A DNA stretch of 64,000 nucleotides from CAWCXF01 sp963799455 (GCA_963799455.1 CAWCXF010000008.1:310001-374000), one strand, 5' to 3'. Shown: positions 27,488 to 36,004, numbered from the stretch's first letter. Numbers and translations: made by a program. The notes: generated by a model from the sequence alone, not told the origin.

Positions 27488-28015
27488 ATGCGCACCCTCC
27501 TGGTCACCGCCCTCGCCCTCCTGCCCGTCGCGGCTCCCCTGGCGGGCACGGCCCAGGACGCCGCCGAGGGCGCGATCGTGGCGCCCATCACGGGGGCCGA
27601 CGGCTCTCGGATCGGGCAGATCGAGGTCGAGCCGACCGCCTCGGGCCTCACCCACGTCACCATCACCGCCTCGGGCATCCCCGAGGGGATCCACGGCGTC
27701 CACCTGCACGAGACCGGCGTCTGCGAGGGCGACTTCGGCTCGGCCGGCGGCCACCTCGCGGGCGACATGGAGCACGGGGTGCTGGTCGAGGGCGGCCCCC
27801 ACCCCGGCGATCTCCCCAACGCCCACGTCCAGGGCGACGGCGAGCTGGCGGTCGAGTACTTCACAGACCGCATCGACGCGGACGGCGACACGATCACCGA
27901 CGCCGACGGCACCGCCTTCATCATCCATTCGGGCGCCGACGACTACGAGAGCCAGCCCAGCGGGGATGCGGGCGACCGGATCGCCTGCGCCGTGATCGCG
28001 CCGCCCGAGAGCTGA
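27488..28015 (+). CDS. sodC: Superoxide dismutase [Cu-Zn], periplasmic
   Basis: The 175-residue protein has a signal peptide (about 1-22) and starts at the ATG at 27488 after GAGAGGA. Metal ligands are visible: H72 and H74 in HGVHLHE, bridging H89 in SAGGHL, H96, H105 and D108 in GPHPGD, and H147 in FIIHSGADDY. C79 and C167 form the conserved disulfide. It converts superoxide to H2O2 and oxygen in the periplasm. Length and motif order match bacterial SodC. It stands alone, 119 bp after the GST gene. Confidence 0.94.
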   Translation: MRTLLVTALALLPVAAPLAGTAQDAAEGAIVAPITGADGSRIGQIEVEPTASGLTHVTITASGIPEGIHGVHLHETGVCEGDFGSAGGHLAGDMEHGVLVEGGPHPGDLPNAHVQGDGELAVEYFTDRIDADGDTITDADGTAFIIHSGADDYESQPSGDAGDRIACAVIAPPES

Positions 28016-28103
28016 GGCGGCGAGGCTCCGAGGCGCGCGGCTTGCCCATCCGCGCGCCGCCCCCCATCTTGAGGACGTGACGCTTCAGCGAGGAGACCCC
28101 GCG

Positions 28104-28322
28104 ATGCCGCTCGACCGACTCGTGCTGATCGTCGTCGCCGTGGTCGCGGCCGCGGCGCTCACCGTCTGGATCGCCGCGACGCTCTCGGCCGTCCTCGCCT
28201 TCCCGGGCTGGTCGATGCTGGCGCTGATCCCGGTGGCGCTCGTCGCCTACGTGCTGGTGCGCGTGGTGGCCGAGCGCGTGGGCAGCGAGGAGGACGACCG
28301 CTACGACCGGGTCGAGCGTTGA
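28104..28322 (+). CDS. Small two-helix membrane protein
   Basis: The 72-residue protein starts at the ATG at 28104 after GAGGAGA; a GTG at 28077 is a weaker choice. Two hydrophobic helices (LVLIVVAVVAAAALTVWIAAT and WSMLALIPVALVAYVLVRVV) make a membrane hairpin, followed by a charged tail (EEDDRYDRVER). I do not recognise a family. The stop overlaps the TTG start of the YbjQ-like gene (TTGA), so the pair is coupled. Confidence 0.75.
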   Translation: MPLDRLVLIVVAVVAAAALTVWIAATLSAVLAFPGWSMLALIPVALVAYVLVRVVAERVGSEEDDRYDRVER

Positions 28323-28636
28323 GCCTCCCGCTCCTGACGACCGACGGCTATCCCGGCCGCGAGGTCGAGCCGTTGGGCCTCGTGCGCGGCTCGACGGTGC
28401 GCGCCAAGCACGTTGGCGCCGACATCGTCGCGGGCCTGCGCAACCTCGTCGGCGGCGAGGTCAAGGAATACGCCTCGCTGCTCGCGGGCGCGCGCGAGCA
28501 GGCGCTCGACCGCATGGCCGAGGAGGCCCGCGCGATGGGCGCCGACGCGGTGGTCGCGGTGCGCTTCGAGACCTCGACCATCGCCCAGATGGCCTCGGAG
28601 GTGCTGTGCTACGGCACGGCCGTGAAGCTGCGCTGA
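28319..28636 (+). CDS. YbjQ/UPF0145 family heavy-metal-binding domain protein
   Basis: The 105-residue protein starts with TTG overlapping the previous stop. The family pattern is clear: LGLVRGSTVRAKHVGADIVAG, GGEVKEYASLL, AREQALDRMAEEARAMGADAVVAVRFETS and a final YGTAVKL. Members form pentamers or decamers; a role in metal handling is proposed from structure but unproven. The partner membrane protein upstream suggests action near the membrane, which is only an inference. Confidence 0.88.
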   Translation: MSLPLLTTDGYPGREVEPLGLVRGSTVRAKHVGADIVAGLRNLVGGEVKEYASLLAGAREQALDRMAEEARAMGADAVVAVRFETSTIAQMASEVLCYGTAVKLR

Positions 28637-29346
28637 GGCGGCGCGGCGCGCGCGCCGCGCCGCCCGCGCTCCCGCGCCCGCCGACGGGGCCGCTCCCCGA
28701 GGGGACGGAGCGCGCGGACCGTCGGCTGACGGCCCGAGGCCTGGCGCCCCCGGCCGCGAGCGGCCGGGTTCTGCTGATCGCCTGCGGGGCGCTCGCGCAC
28801 GAGATCCTGGCGCTGATCCGGCTCAATCGCTGGGATCACATGGCGCTGCGTTGCCTGCCGGCGATCCTGCACAACCGCCCCGAGCGCATCGCCGAGGCCA
28901 TCGAGGCCGCCGTGCTGGAGCACCGCGACGCCTTCGAGCGCGTCTTCGTCGTCTATGCCGACTGCGGCACCGGCGGACGGCTCGCGGCGACCTGCGAGCG
29001 CCTGGGCGTCGAGATGGTCGCCGGGCCGCACTGCTACGCCTTCTACGAGGGGCTCGACGCCTTCGAGGCCCGCGACGAGACGGCCGCGTTCTACCTCACC
29101 GACTTCCTCGTGCGCCAGTTCGACGCCTTCGTCTGGCGCCCGCTCGGCCTCGACCGCCACCCCGAGCTGCGCGCGGCGTATTTCGGGAACTACACCACGC
29201 TGGTGCATCAGGCACAGGTCGAGGATGCGGCCCTGGAGGCGTTGGCGCGCGCGCACGCCGAGCGCCTGGGCCTCGCCTTCGAGCGACGGCTGACCGGCTA
29301 CGGCGATCTGGCGACGGCCCTCGCGGCGGCGGCGCGCGAGCGGTAG
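28606..29346 (+). CDS. DUF1638 domain protein associated with corrinoid methyltransferases
   Basis: The maximal frame from a GTG at 28606 gives 246 residues. The first 45 or so (Arg/Ala/Pro-rich) do not look conserved, and the true start may be a CTG near 28726. The DUF1638 core begins RVLLIACGALAHEIL and contains VVYADCGTGGRL, GPHCYAFYEGLDAF and FYLTDFLVRQFDAFVW, with conserved cysteines in the first three. The family is frequently found with methanogen-type corrinoid methyltransferases, and in roseobacters near the split methionine synthase. Its biochemical role is not known to me. A strong hairpin follows the stop. Confidence 0.82.
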   Translation: MLRHGREAALRRRGARAAPPALPRPPTGPLPEGTERADRRLTARGLAPPAASGRVLLIACGALAHEILALIRLNRWDHMALRCLPAILHNRPERIAEAIEAAVLEHRDAFERVFVVYADCGTGGRLAATCERLGVEMVAGPHCYAFYEGLDAFEARDETAAFYLTDFLVRQFDAFVWRPLGLDRHPELRAAYFGNYTTLVHQAQVEDAALEALARAHAERLGLAFERRLTGYGDLATALAAAARER

Positions 29347-29385
29347 CCCTCCGCGGACGCGACACGCGGCGCGTCCGCGGAGGGC
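29346..29385. terminator. 16-bp perfect hairpin between DUF1638 gene and sufE
   Basis: GCCCTCCGCGGACGCG at 29346-29361 and its exact complement at 29370-29385 enclose an 8-base loop. It lies between two convergent genes, so it can end transcription from both sides. No T-run is present. Confidence 0.7.
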
Positions 29386-29440
29386 CCGGATCGTCACGCC
29401 CCGACATCCGCTCCTTGCCGCGCGCGCGCGCGCCCCGCGA

Positions 29441-29869
29441 TCAGGCCGCCGCGCGCTCCCCGGCCAGCGCCCGGACGCGGGCCACCATCGCCCTGAGCCC
29501 GTTCGAGCGCTGCGAGGACAGATGGTCCTGGAGCCCGAGCCGCGCCAGCTCGCCGCCGGCGTCCACGCCCAGCACCTCGCGCGCGGGCAGGCCGTCGTAG
29601 AGCGCGCGCAGGATGGCGATGAGCCCGCGCACGATCATCGCGTCGCTGTCGCCGCGGAAGCGGAAGCGCGCCCCCGCCCCCTGCCCCTGCCATTCGGGCA
29701 CGATCCAGACCTGGCTCGCGCAGCCGTCCACCTTGGTCGCGGGCACGCGCAGCGCGTCCTCCAGCGGCTCCATGGCGCGGCCGAGGTCGATGACGTGGCG
29801 GTAGCGGTCCTCCCAGTCGTCGAGGAACTCGAAGGTCTCGGCGATCTCCTCGAAGGCGGGCTGGGCCAT
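29441..29869 (-). CDS. sufE: SufE family protein (sulfur acceptor for SufS)
   Basis: The 142-residue protein starts at the ATG at 29869 (MAQPAFEEIAETFEFLDDWEDRY). The persulfide-accepting cysteine is C50 in KVDGCASQVW. The second half has DAMIVRGLIAILRALYDG and LGLQDHLSSQRSNGL. SufE takes sulfur from the SufS desulfurase for Fe-S cluster assembly. The suf operon itself is elsewhere. It is divergent from the lipoprotein gene. Confidence 0.93.
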   Translation of the reverse strand: MAQPAFEEIAETFEFLDDWEDRYRHVIDLGRAMEPLEDALRVPATKVDGCASQVWIVPEWQGQGAGARFRFRGDSDAMIVRGLIAILRALYDGLPAREVLGVDAGGELARLGLQDHLSSQRSNGLRAMVARVRALAGERAAA

Positions 29870-29998
29870 GCGCGATCTCCCGGGCGGTCGAGCCTGAGGT
29901 AAGGCCCCCGGGGCACAGGATCCAGTGCGCCGCGCGAGCACGGCTTCCGCGCGGCGCGGCGCTGCGCTATCGGGGGCGCGCAAGCCTCCGGAGATGCC

Positions 29999-30493
29999 AT
30001 GCGGATCGCCCTACTCGCGCCGGTCGTCGGCCTGGCGCTCGGCTTGAGCGCCTGCTCGGGCTCGGGCCAGCCGCCGGGCGGCCCCGTCGGCGGGCTGCTC
30101 GCCTCGCTCAACCCCTTCGGCCGCGCCCGCGAGGTGGTGGTCTCGGGGCCCGCGGCACCCCCCGGCCTCGTCCTGCGCCGCGACGACACGCGCGGGCTGG
30201 TCGATCAGGTGACGGGGCTCTCGGTCGAGCCGATGCCGGGGGGAGCGGTGATCGAGGCGAGCGGCCTGCCGCGGGCCCAGGGCTACTGGGACGCGGATCT
30301 GGTGCCAGTGGGCTCGGGGGGGGACACGCTCGTCTACGAGATGCGCGTGGCGCCGCCCGCGGTGCTGGGCCGCGTCGGCCCGCCCGCCTCGCGCGAGGTC
30401 GTCACCGCGACCTCGGTCGCCGATGCGGCGCTGCGCGGGGTGAGCGCGATCCAGGTGCGCGGCCTGGGCAACGCGCTCGAGGTGAGGCGCTAG
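29999..30493 (+). CDS. Putative lipoprotein of unknown function
   Basis: The 164-residue protein has a lipoprotein signal peptide with lipobox LSAC (cysteine at 19). A Gly/Pro-rich linker (GSGQPPGGPVGGLL) and a compact domain follow. The domain contains VEPMPGGAVIEASGLPRAQGYWDADL, which resembles hypothetical Rhodobacterales lipoproteins. It is probably anchored in the inner or outer membrane facing the periplasm. I recognise no enzymatic motif. It stands alone between divergent sufE and convergent rnd. Confidence 0.78.
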   Translation: MRIALLAPVVGLALGLSACSGSGQPPGGPVGGLLASLNPFGRAREVVVSGPAAPPGLVLRRDDTRGLVDQVTGLSVEPMPGGAVIEASGLPRAQGYWDADLVPVGSGGDTLVYEMRVAPPAVLGRVGPPASREVVTATSVADAALRGVSAIQVRGLGNALEVRR

Positions 30494-30592
30494 GGCGCGT
30501 TCCGACCCGACGGGATCGGCTCAGTCGCTCGAGGCCCTTGCGCGGCCGCAGCCCCCGGCCGCCCGACCGGTCCGGTCAGGCCGCAAGATGGG

Positions 30593-31753
30593 CTAGATCT
30601 CGACCACGCGCACGCTCGGGCCCTCGGCGGCGAGCGCCAGCCGCCCGTCGCACAGCCGCAGCGCGTCGTCGCCGAAGGCCTCGGCCCGCCAGCCCTGGAG
30701 CGCCGCCGCGTCGCGCGCGCCGGACGCGATCGCGTCGAGGTCCGACGCGCTGGCGATCAGCTTCGAGGCCACGCCCAGCGCCTCGGAGCGCGCCTTGAGG
30801 AGCACCCGCAGGAGGTCCGCGAGCGCCGGGCTCGACGGGGCGCGCTCGCGCTCGGGCTCGGCGGGCAGCTCGGAGAGATCCGCATCGAGCCCGGCCTCGA
30901 CGGCGGCGAGGATCCCGTCGGCGATCTCGCCGCGCCTCGCCTCGCGCTGCAAGAGCCGCGCGCGTCCGAGATCCTCAGGGCTGCGCGGCCTGAGCGAGGC
31001 CATCTCGACCAGCGCGTCGTCCTTCAGGATCCGCGAGCGCGGCACGTTGCGCGTGCGCGCGGCGACCTCCCGGAAGCGCGCGAGCTCGCGCAGCACCGCG
31101 AGGAAGCGCGGCTGGTGGGTGCGGGTGCGGATCCGTCGCCAGGCCTCCTCGGGCTCGGTGACGTAGGTGGCGGGGTCGCTGAGAACCGCCATCTCCTCCT
31201 CGACCCATTGCCGCCGGCCGGTGCGCGTCAGCTCCGCGTCGAGATGCTCGTAGATCACGCGCAGATGCGTCACGTCGGCCAGCGCGTAGGCCTTCTGCGC
31301 GTCCGAGAGCGGTCGGCGCGACCAGTCGGTGAAGCGCGAGGTCTTGTCGAGCGGCGCGCGCGCGATGCGCTTGACCAGCGTCTCGTAGCCCACCTGCTCC
31401 CCGAAGCCCGCCACCATCGCGGCGACCTGGGTGTCGAACAGCGGCCGGGGGATCACGCCGCCCTCGACGCAGAAGATCTCCAGATCCTGGCGCGCGGCGT
31501 GGAACACCTTGACCACCGAAGGGTCGCGGAAGAGCGCGTGGAGCGGCGCCAGGTCGAGCCGGCCCTTGCCCTCGATCGGATCGACCAGCACGGCCGCGCC
31601 CTCGCCCTCGCCGGGCAGGGCGAGCTGGATCAGGCAGAGCTGGGCGTAGTAGGTCCGCTCGCGCAGGAACTCGGTGTCCACGGTGACGTAAGGCGCGCCG
31701 GCGGCGCGCTCGCAGAAGGCGGCGAGCGCCTCGGTCGTGGTGATGGTGATCAT
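30593..31753 (-). CDS. rnd: Ribonuclease D
   Basis: The 386-residue 3'-5' exoribonuclease starts at the ATG at 31753. The DEDD nuclease residues begin with D26 and E28 in VTVDTEFLRE; KVFHAARQDLEIF and YALADVTHLRVIYEHL supply the rest. An HRDC domain (about 205-290) follows. It trims tRNA precursors and other stable RNAs in the cytoplasm. Length is standard. A 9-bp hairpin upstream separates it from purMN on the same strand. Confidence 0.94.
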   Translation of the reverse strand: MITITTTEALAAFCERAAGAPYVTVDTEFLRERTYYAQLCLIQLALPGEGEGAAVLVDPIEGKGRLDLAPLHALFRDPSVVKVFHAARQDLEIFCVEGGVIPRPLFDTQVAAMVAGFGEQVGYETLVKRIARAPLDKTSRFTDWSRRPLSDAQKAYALADVTHLRVIYEHLDAELTRTGRRQWVEEEMAVLSDPATYVTEPEEAWRRIRTRTHQPRFLAVLRELARFREVAARTRNVPRSRILKDDALVEMASLRPRSPEDLGRARLLQREARRGEIADGILAAVEAGLDADLSELPAEPERERAPSSPALADLLRVLLKARSEALGVASKLIASASDLDAIASGARDAAALQGWRAEAFGDDALRLCDGRLALAAEGPSVRVVEI

Positions 31754-31790
31754 GCGGGGGTCCGTAGTCGGGCGCGGGGGGAAGGGAAGG

Positions 31791-31812
31791 CTGGGGGCAC
31801 GCATGCCCCCAG
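31791..31812 (-). terminator. Terminator after purN
   Basis: CTGGGGGCA at 31791-31799 pairs with TGCCCCCAG at 31804-31812 around CGCA. In the minus-strand transcript it is followed by CCTTCCCTTCC, a pyrimidine-rich tail. It lies 8 bp after the purN stop. Confidence 0.65.
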
Positions 31813-31819
31813 ACCCCCG

Positions 31820-32404
31820 CTAGCGGAGCAACACCGGGGTGCGGTCTCCTTCGGCGAAGCGGCGCAGGACCAGGGGGTAGAGGACGTGCTCTCGCTCGCG
31901 GACGCGGGCGGCGAGCCTCTCGGGGGTGTCGGCGGGCTCGACGCGCACGCGCGCCTGTCCCAGCACCGGGCCGGCATCGACCTCCGCCGCGACCTCGTGG
32001 ACGGTGCAGCCATGCCACGCGTCGCCGGCGGCGAGCGCACGCGCGTGGGTGTCGAGGCCGGGATGGCGCGGCAGCAGGGCGGGGTGGACGTTGAGCACCC
32101 GGCCGGCCCAGCGCTCGACGAAGCTCGGCGACAGCACGCGCATGAAGCCCGCCAGGCACACGATCTCGGCGCGCGCCTCGCGCAGCGCGGCATGGAGCGC
32201 CTCCTCGAAGGCCGCGCGCCCCATGGCGCCGCGGTTCACGGCCCGCGCCTCGATGCCGCGCTCGCGCGCCCGCACGAGGCCCGCCGCGGCCGGGTCGCTC
32301 GACAGCACCAGCACGGGGATCGCGGGGTGGCCGTCGGTCATCGAGTCGGCGAGCGCGGCCATGTTCGTCCCCGACCCCGAGATCAGGATCGCGACCCGCT
32401 TCAC
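31820..32404 (-). CDS. purN: Phosphoribosylglycinamide formyltransferase
   Basis: The 194-residue GART starts with a GTG that overlaps the purM stop (GTGA). The N-terminal VAILISGSGTNMAAL binds the phosphoribosyl substrate. Catalytic N106 and H108 lie in LNVHPALLP, and D143 lies in EVDAGPV. It formylates GAR using 10-formyl-THF in purine synthesis. It is directly coupled to purM and followed by a terminator hairpin. Confidence 0.95.
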   Translation of the reverse strand: MKRVAILISGSGTNMAALADSMTDGHPAIPVLVLSSDPAAAGLVRARERGIEARAVNRGAMGRAAFEEALHAALREARAEIVCLAGFMRVLSPSFVERWAGRVLNVHPALLPRHPGLDTHARALAAGDAWHGCTVHEVAAEVDAGPVLGQARVRVEPADTPERLAARVREREHVLYPLVLRRFAEGDRTPVLLR

Positions 32405-33429
32405 CAGCCGCCCTCGTAGCGGACCCCCCGCCCCCGCTCGACCGTGCCGATGCGACGCACCGTCTCGCCCGCGAGCGCCCGCTCGACGCCCTCCACGGCC
32501 CCGGGCGCCGCCACGACCGCCATGCCGACGCCGCAGTTGAAGGTCCGCAACATCTCCGCGGCCTCGACGCCGCCCGCCTCGGCGAGCCATCGGATCTCGG
32601 GCGGGCGCTCCCAGGCGGCGAGGTCGATGCGCGCGCCGAGGCCCTCGGGCAGCACGCGCGGCAGGTTCTCGGTGAGCCCGCCGCCGGTGACGTGCGCCAG
32701 CGCCCGCACCCCGCCCGCCCGGATCGCCGCGAGCGCGGGGCGCACGTAGAGCCGGGTCGGCGTCAGGATCGACGCCCCGAACGCGCCGCGCCCCCAAGGC
32801 GCCGGATCGGCCCAGCGATGCCCGGCATCCTCGGCGATCCGGCGCACGAGCGAGAAGCCGTTGGCGTGCAGCCCGTCGGAGGCGAGGCCGAGGATCGCGT
32901 CGCCCTCGGCCACGCCCGAGGGCAGCGTCCGGCCGCGCTCGACGGCGCCCACCGCGAAGCCCGCGAGATCGAGATCCCCGGGCGCGTACATCCCCGGCAT
33001 CTCGGCCGTCTCGCCGCCGATCAGCGCGCAGCCCGCGTCGCGGCAGGCCCCCGCGATCCCCTCGACCACGGCCGCCGCGGACTCCACGTCGAGCCGCCCC
33101 ACAGCGAGGTAGTCGAGGAAGAACAGGGGCTCGGCGCCCTGGCAGACGAGGTCGTTGACGCACATCGCCACGAGGTCGCGCCCCACGCCCTCCATCCGGC
33201 CGGCGTCGATCGCCACCCGGAGCTTGGTGCCCACCCCGTCGGTCGCGGCGACCAGCACCGGGTCGTCGTAGCCCGCGGCGGCCGGGTCGAAGAGCGCACC
33301 GAAGCCGCCCAAGCCGCCCATCGTGCCCGGCCGGTCGGTCGCGCGCGCCAAAGGTGCTATGCGCCGCACGAGCGCCTCGCCCGCCGCGATGTCCACGCCC
33401 GCCTCGGCGTATGTGCGCCCCCTCGCCAC
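32401..33429 (-). CDS. purM: Phosphoribosylformylglycinamidine cyclo-ligase
   Basis: The 342-residue AIR synthase uses a GTG start at 33429 (VARGRTYAEAGVDIAAGEALV); a longer frame runs into the tRNA gene and is rejected. Landmarks are TDGVGTKLRVA, MCVNDLVCQGAEPLFFLDY, LIGGETAEMPGMY, SDGLHANGFSLVR and HVTGGGLTENLPRVLP. It closes the imidazole ring of FGAM with ATP. It forms a two-gene unit with purN. Its upstream region overlaps the promoter of the plus-strand tRNA gene. Confidence 0.95.
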   Translation of the reverse strand: MARGRTYAEAGVDIAAGEALVRRIAPLARATDRPGTMGGLGGFGALFDPAAAGYDDPVLVAATDGVGTKLRVAIDAGRMEGVGRDLVAMCVNDLVCQGAEPLFFLDYLAVGRLDVESAAAVVEGIAGACRDAGCALIGGETAEMPGMYAPGDLDLAGFAVGAVERGRTLPSGVAEGDAILGLASDGLHANGFSLVRRIAEDAGHRWADPAPWGRGAFGASILTPTRLYVRPALAAIRAGGVRALAHVTGGGLTENLPRVLPEGLGARIDLAAWERPPEIRWLAEAGGVEAAEMLRTFNCGVGMAVVAAPGAVEGVERALAGETVRRIGTVERGRGVRYEGGW

Positions 33430-33455
33430 CCGCTCATCCCTAGCCGCCCGCGCGC

Positions 33456-33484
33456 TTGACGCAAGCCCCCGGCGCGCCTTACGC
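33456..33484 (+). promoter_or_regulatory. Probable promoter of the CAT-anticodon tRNA
   Basis: TTGACG at 33456-33461 and TTACGC at 33479-33484 are 17 bp apart and lie 12 bp before the tRNA. It is divergent from purM, whose start is only 27 bp away. Confidence 0.55.
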
Positions 33485-33495
33485 CTCGATCCGGC

Positions 33496-33568
33496 GGGCC
33501 CGTAGCTCAACGGTTAGAGCAGGGCGCTCATAACGCCTCGGCTGGGGGTTCGAGTCCCTCCGGGCCTA
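33496..33568 (+). tRNA. tRNA with CAT anticodon, probably tRNA-Ile2 (lysidine type)
   Basis: The acceptor stem GGGCCCG (33496-33502) pairs with CGGGCCT (33561-33567) with a G-U at the end, and the discriminator is A. D arm GCTC/GAGC, anticodon CAT at 33529-33531 in GCTCATAAC, and T arm GGGGGTTCGAGTCCCTC are all standard. The GCTCATAA anticodon loop context resembles tRNA-Ile2, whose C34 becomes lysidine, rather than initiator tRNA; elongator Met remains possible. ACCG follows, so the CCA is not fully encoded. Confidence 0.9.
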
Positions 33569-33661
33569 CCGCCGCGATCCGCCGGCCGCGTCGCGGGCGC
33601 TCGCGCCCGCCCCCGCGGGCCTCGCGCCCGATCGGCGAGGGCCGGTCGCGCCGCGGGCCGC

Positions 33662-34978
33662 CTAACGCGCCAGCACCAGGTCCGCCCTGAGCCCGCCCAG
33701 CGCCTCGCTCGCGCCGAGCCTGAGCGAGCCGCCATGGCCGCGCGCCACGTCGCCGGCGATGGCGAGGCCCAGGCCCACCCCCGCGCCGCGATCCTGGTTG
33801 CGCGAGGGCTCGAGCCGGGCGAAGGGCCGCATCGCCTGCTCGCGCAGGCCCTCGGGGATGCCGGGGCCGTCGTCCTCCACGGTGAACCGGCAGGCGGCGT
33901 CGGTGACGACCACCGAGGCGCGCGCGCGGCCGGCGTGGCGCAGCGCGTTGCCGAGGAGGTTGGCGAGCGCGCGCGAGACCGCCTCGGGGCGCATGGCGAC
34001 GGGCAGCGGCGCGGCCACCTCGCCCATCTCGACGCGCCCCCCGGCGCGGCGCGCCGTCTCGACCGCCTCGCCGAGGAGGGCCGCCGGGTCGACCGGCCTC
34101 ATCGCCTCGGTCGCCTCGTCGCGGGCGAAGTCGAGGAAGGCGTCGATCATGCGCTCCATCCCCTCCACGTCGCGCACCAGATCCGCGGCGCCCGGATCGT
34201 CGATCAGCTCGAGCCCGAGGCGCATCCGCGTCAGCGGCGTCCTGAGGTCGTGGCTCACGCCCGAGAGCATCAGCGTGCGCTGCGCCGCGGCGCGCTCGAT
34301 GCGCCTTCGCATGTCGAGGAAGGCCTGCCCCGCCTGGCGCACCTCGATCGCGCCGCGCGGGCGGTAGGGCACCACGCGACCCTTGCCGAAGGCCTCCGCC
34401 GCCTGCGCGAGCCGGCGCACGGGCCGCAGCTGGGCGCGCAGGAAGAGCGTGGCCACGACGCTCAGCACGAGGCCCGCCAGGACCATCAGCACCAGGAGCT
34501 GGTGCGGGTTCGAGGCTGAGACGCGCCTGCGCGAGAAGTCCACCCGCATCGGGCCCCGGCTCGTCTCGATGTCGAGCACGACGCGGCGCTGGGGGGGGCC
34601 GAAGTCGATCGGGCCGACCGCGCCCAGCTCCTCGCTCAACGTCGCCGCCACGACCCGGCTCGAGAGGTCGTAGAAGGCGCGGCTGGCCCGCACCGGCGCC
34701 TGCGCGCCGAGGCTCGCCTCGACATCGAGGCGCGGGCCGAGCGCGGCGAGGCGCGCGCGGGCCGCGGCCTCGTCGGGCGCGGACTCGACCTCGGCCGCGA
34801 GATAGCTCAGCGTGGGCGCGAGCGAGCGCGTCATCTGGCGCGTCACGTCCTCGAAATGGCGCTGGAGGAACACCACCGAGACGACGAGCTGGATCGCGGC
34901 GATGGGCACCAGCAGGATCAGCGCGGCGCGTCCGTAGAGCCCGCGCGGAAACCATCGCCTTTGCCCGCCCGCCGTCAT
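33662..34978 (-). CDS. EnvZ-like sensor histidine kinase
   Basis: The 438-residue protein has transmembrane helices at about 17-38 and 160-180 flanking a periplasmic domain of about 120 residues. A HAMP region (RAQLRPVRRLAQAAEAFGKG) follows. The phospho-acceptor is H243 in GVSHDLRTPLTRMRLGLEL. The ATPase part has NLLGNALRH, EDDGPGIPE and GVGLGLAI. The layout and SGVSHDLRTPLTRMRL sequence are those of EnvZ, normally paired with OmpR. No response regulator adjoins it here, so its partner is elsewhere. It is divergent from the MBL hydrolase gene by 27 bp. Confidence 0.9.
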   Translation of the reverse strand: MTAGGQRRWFPRGLYGRAALILLVPIAAIQLVVSVVFLQRHFEDVTRQMTRSLAPTLSYLAAEVESAPDEAAARARLAALGPRLDVEASLGAQAPVRASRAFYDLSSRVVAATLSEELGAVGPIDFGPPQRRVVLDIETSRGPMRVDFSRRRVSASNPHQLLVLMVLAGLVLSVVATLFLRAQLRPVRRLAQAAEAFGKGRVVPYRPRGAIEVRQAGQAFLDMRRRIERAAAQRTLMLSGVSHDLRTPLTRMRLGLELIDDPGAADLVRDVEGMERMIDAFLDFARDEATEAMRPVDPAALLGEAVETARRAGGRVEMGEVAAPLPVAMRPEAVSRALANLLGNALRHAGRARASVVVTDAACRFTVEDDGPGIPEGLREQAMRPFARLEPSRNQDRGAGVGLGLAIAGDVARGHGGSLRLGASEALGGLRADLVLAR

Positions 34979-35005
34979 GGCGGGCGTCTAGCGGGATGGA
35001 GGAGC

Positions 35006-35896
35006 ATGGACCAGACGCCTGGAACCAGCGTCGAGGTCGCACCGGCCGTGCGCCGCGTGCTGGCGCCCAACCCCTCGGCCCTGACCGGGCCCGGGACCAA
35101 CAGCTACCTGATCGGTCGCGGCGAGATCGCCGTGGTCGATCCCGGCCCCGACGACGCGGCGCATCTCGCGGCGCTCCTGGCCGCGAGCGCGGGCGAGCGC
35201 GTCGCGCTGATCCTGGTGACGCACGCGCATCTCGACCACTCGGCCCTGGCCGCTCGGCTCTCGGCGCGCACGGGCGCGCCGGTCGCGGCCCTCGGCGACG
35301 CGCGCGCGGGCCGAAGCGCCGCGATGGAGGCCCTGGCGGCGCGCGGCGATCTCGGCGGCGGCGAGGGGGTGGACGAGGGCTTCGCGCCCGACCGGCGCCT
35401 CGCCGACGGCGAGGCCGTGGAGGTCGGCGGCCTCCGCGCCGTGGCGCTCCACACGCCGGGGCACTTCGGCAACCACCTCGCCTTCGGCCTGGGCGACGTG
35501 GTGCTGACGGGCGACCTGGTGCTCGGCTGGGCGAGCACGCTGGTCTCGCCGCCCGACGGCGACCTCGGCGCCTTCATGGCGTCGTGCGAGCGGCTGCGCG
35601 CGCTCGGGCCGAGGCTCCTGCTGCCGGGCCATGGCGAGGCCGTGACCGACCCCGCCGGGCGCATCGACTGGCTCGTGGCGCATCGCCGGGCGCGCGAGGC
35701 GCAGATCCGCGATGCGCTCGGCCGCGGCCCGGCCGGGCCCTCGGCGCTGGTGGCGCGCATCTACGCCGACACGCCGCGCGCGCTCTGGCCCGCGGCCGAG
35801 CGCAACGTCCTGGCGCATCTCGTCGACCTCGCCGAGCGCGGGATCGTCGAGCCCGACGGCGCGCTCGGGCCCCGCGCGACGTTCCGGCTCGCCTGA
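35006..35896 (+). CDS. MBL-fold metallo-hydrolase (LACTB2-like)
   Basis: The 296-residue protein starts at the ATG at 35006 after GGAGGAG. PNPSALTGPGTNSYLIG near 21-37 is the family beginning. The zinc motif THAHLDH at 72-78, LHTPGHFGNHLAF, LTGDLVLGWASTLVSPPDGDL and LPGHGEAV complete the metallo-beta-lactamase fold. A C-terminal winged-helix-like segment (ALVARIYADTPRALWPAAERNVLAHL) is typical of LACTB2-like hydrolases and endoribonucleases. The substrate is not predictable from sequence. It is followed by tRNA-Asn. Confidence 0.9.
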   Translation: MDQTPGTSVEVAPAVRRVLAPNPSALTGPGTNSYLIGRGEIAVVDPGPDDAAHLAALLAASAGERVALILVTHAHLDHSALAARLSARTGAPVAALGDARAGRSAAMEALAARGDLGGGEGVDEGFAPDRRLADGEAVEVGGLRAVALHTPGHFGNHLAFGLGDVVLTGDLVLGWASTLVSPPDGDLGAFMASCERLRALGPRLLLPGHGEAVTDPAGRIDWLVAHRRAREAQIRDALGRGPAGPSALVARIYADTPRALWPAAERNVLAHLVDLAERGIVEPDGALGPRATFRLA

Positions 35897-36004
35897 CGCG
35901 GGCGGGCGGCATCGCCGCGGGCGCCGGGCTCGCGGCGCCCCCGGCGGACCGAGAGGCGGCGCCAAGCCGTCGCGTCGAGCCGCGGACGCCGCGGCCGACG
36001 CCCC

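Noticed and set aside
33430..33510. Longer N-terminus for purM
   Set aside because: The extension runs into the tRNA gene and its promoter, and the conserved PurM start matches the GTG at 33429.
33496..33568. tRNA as an integration site for a genomic island
   Set aside because: No integrase gene lies nearby and no repeat of the tRNA 3' end was seen in the flanking sequence.
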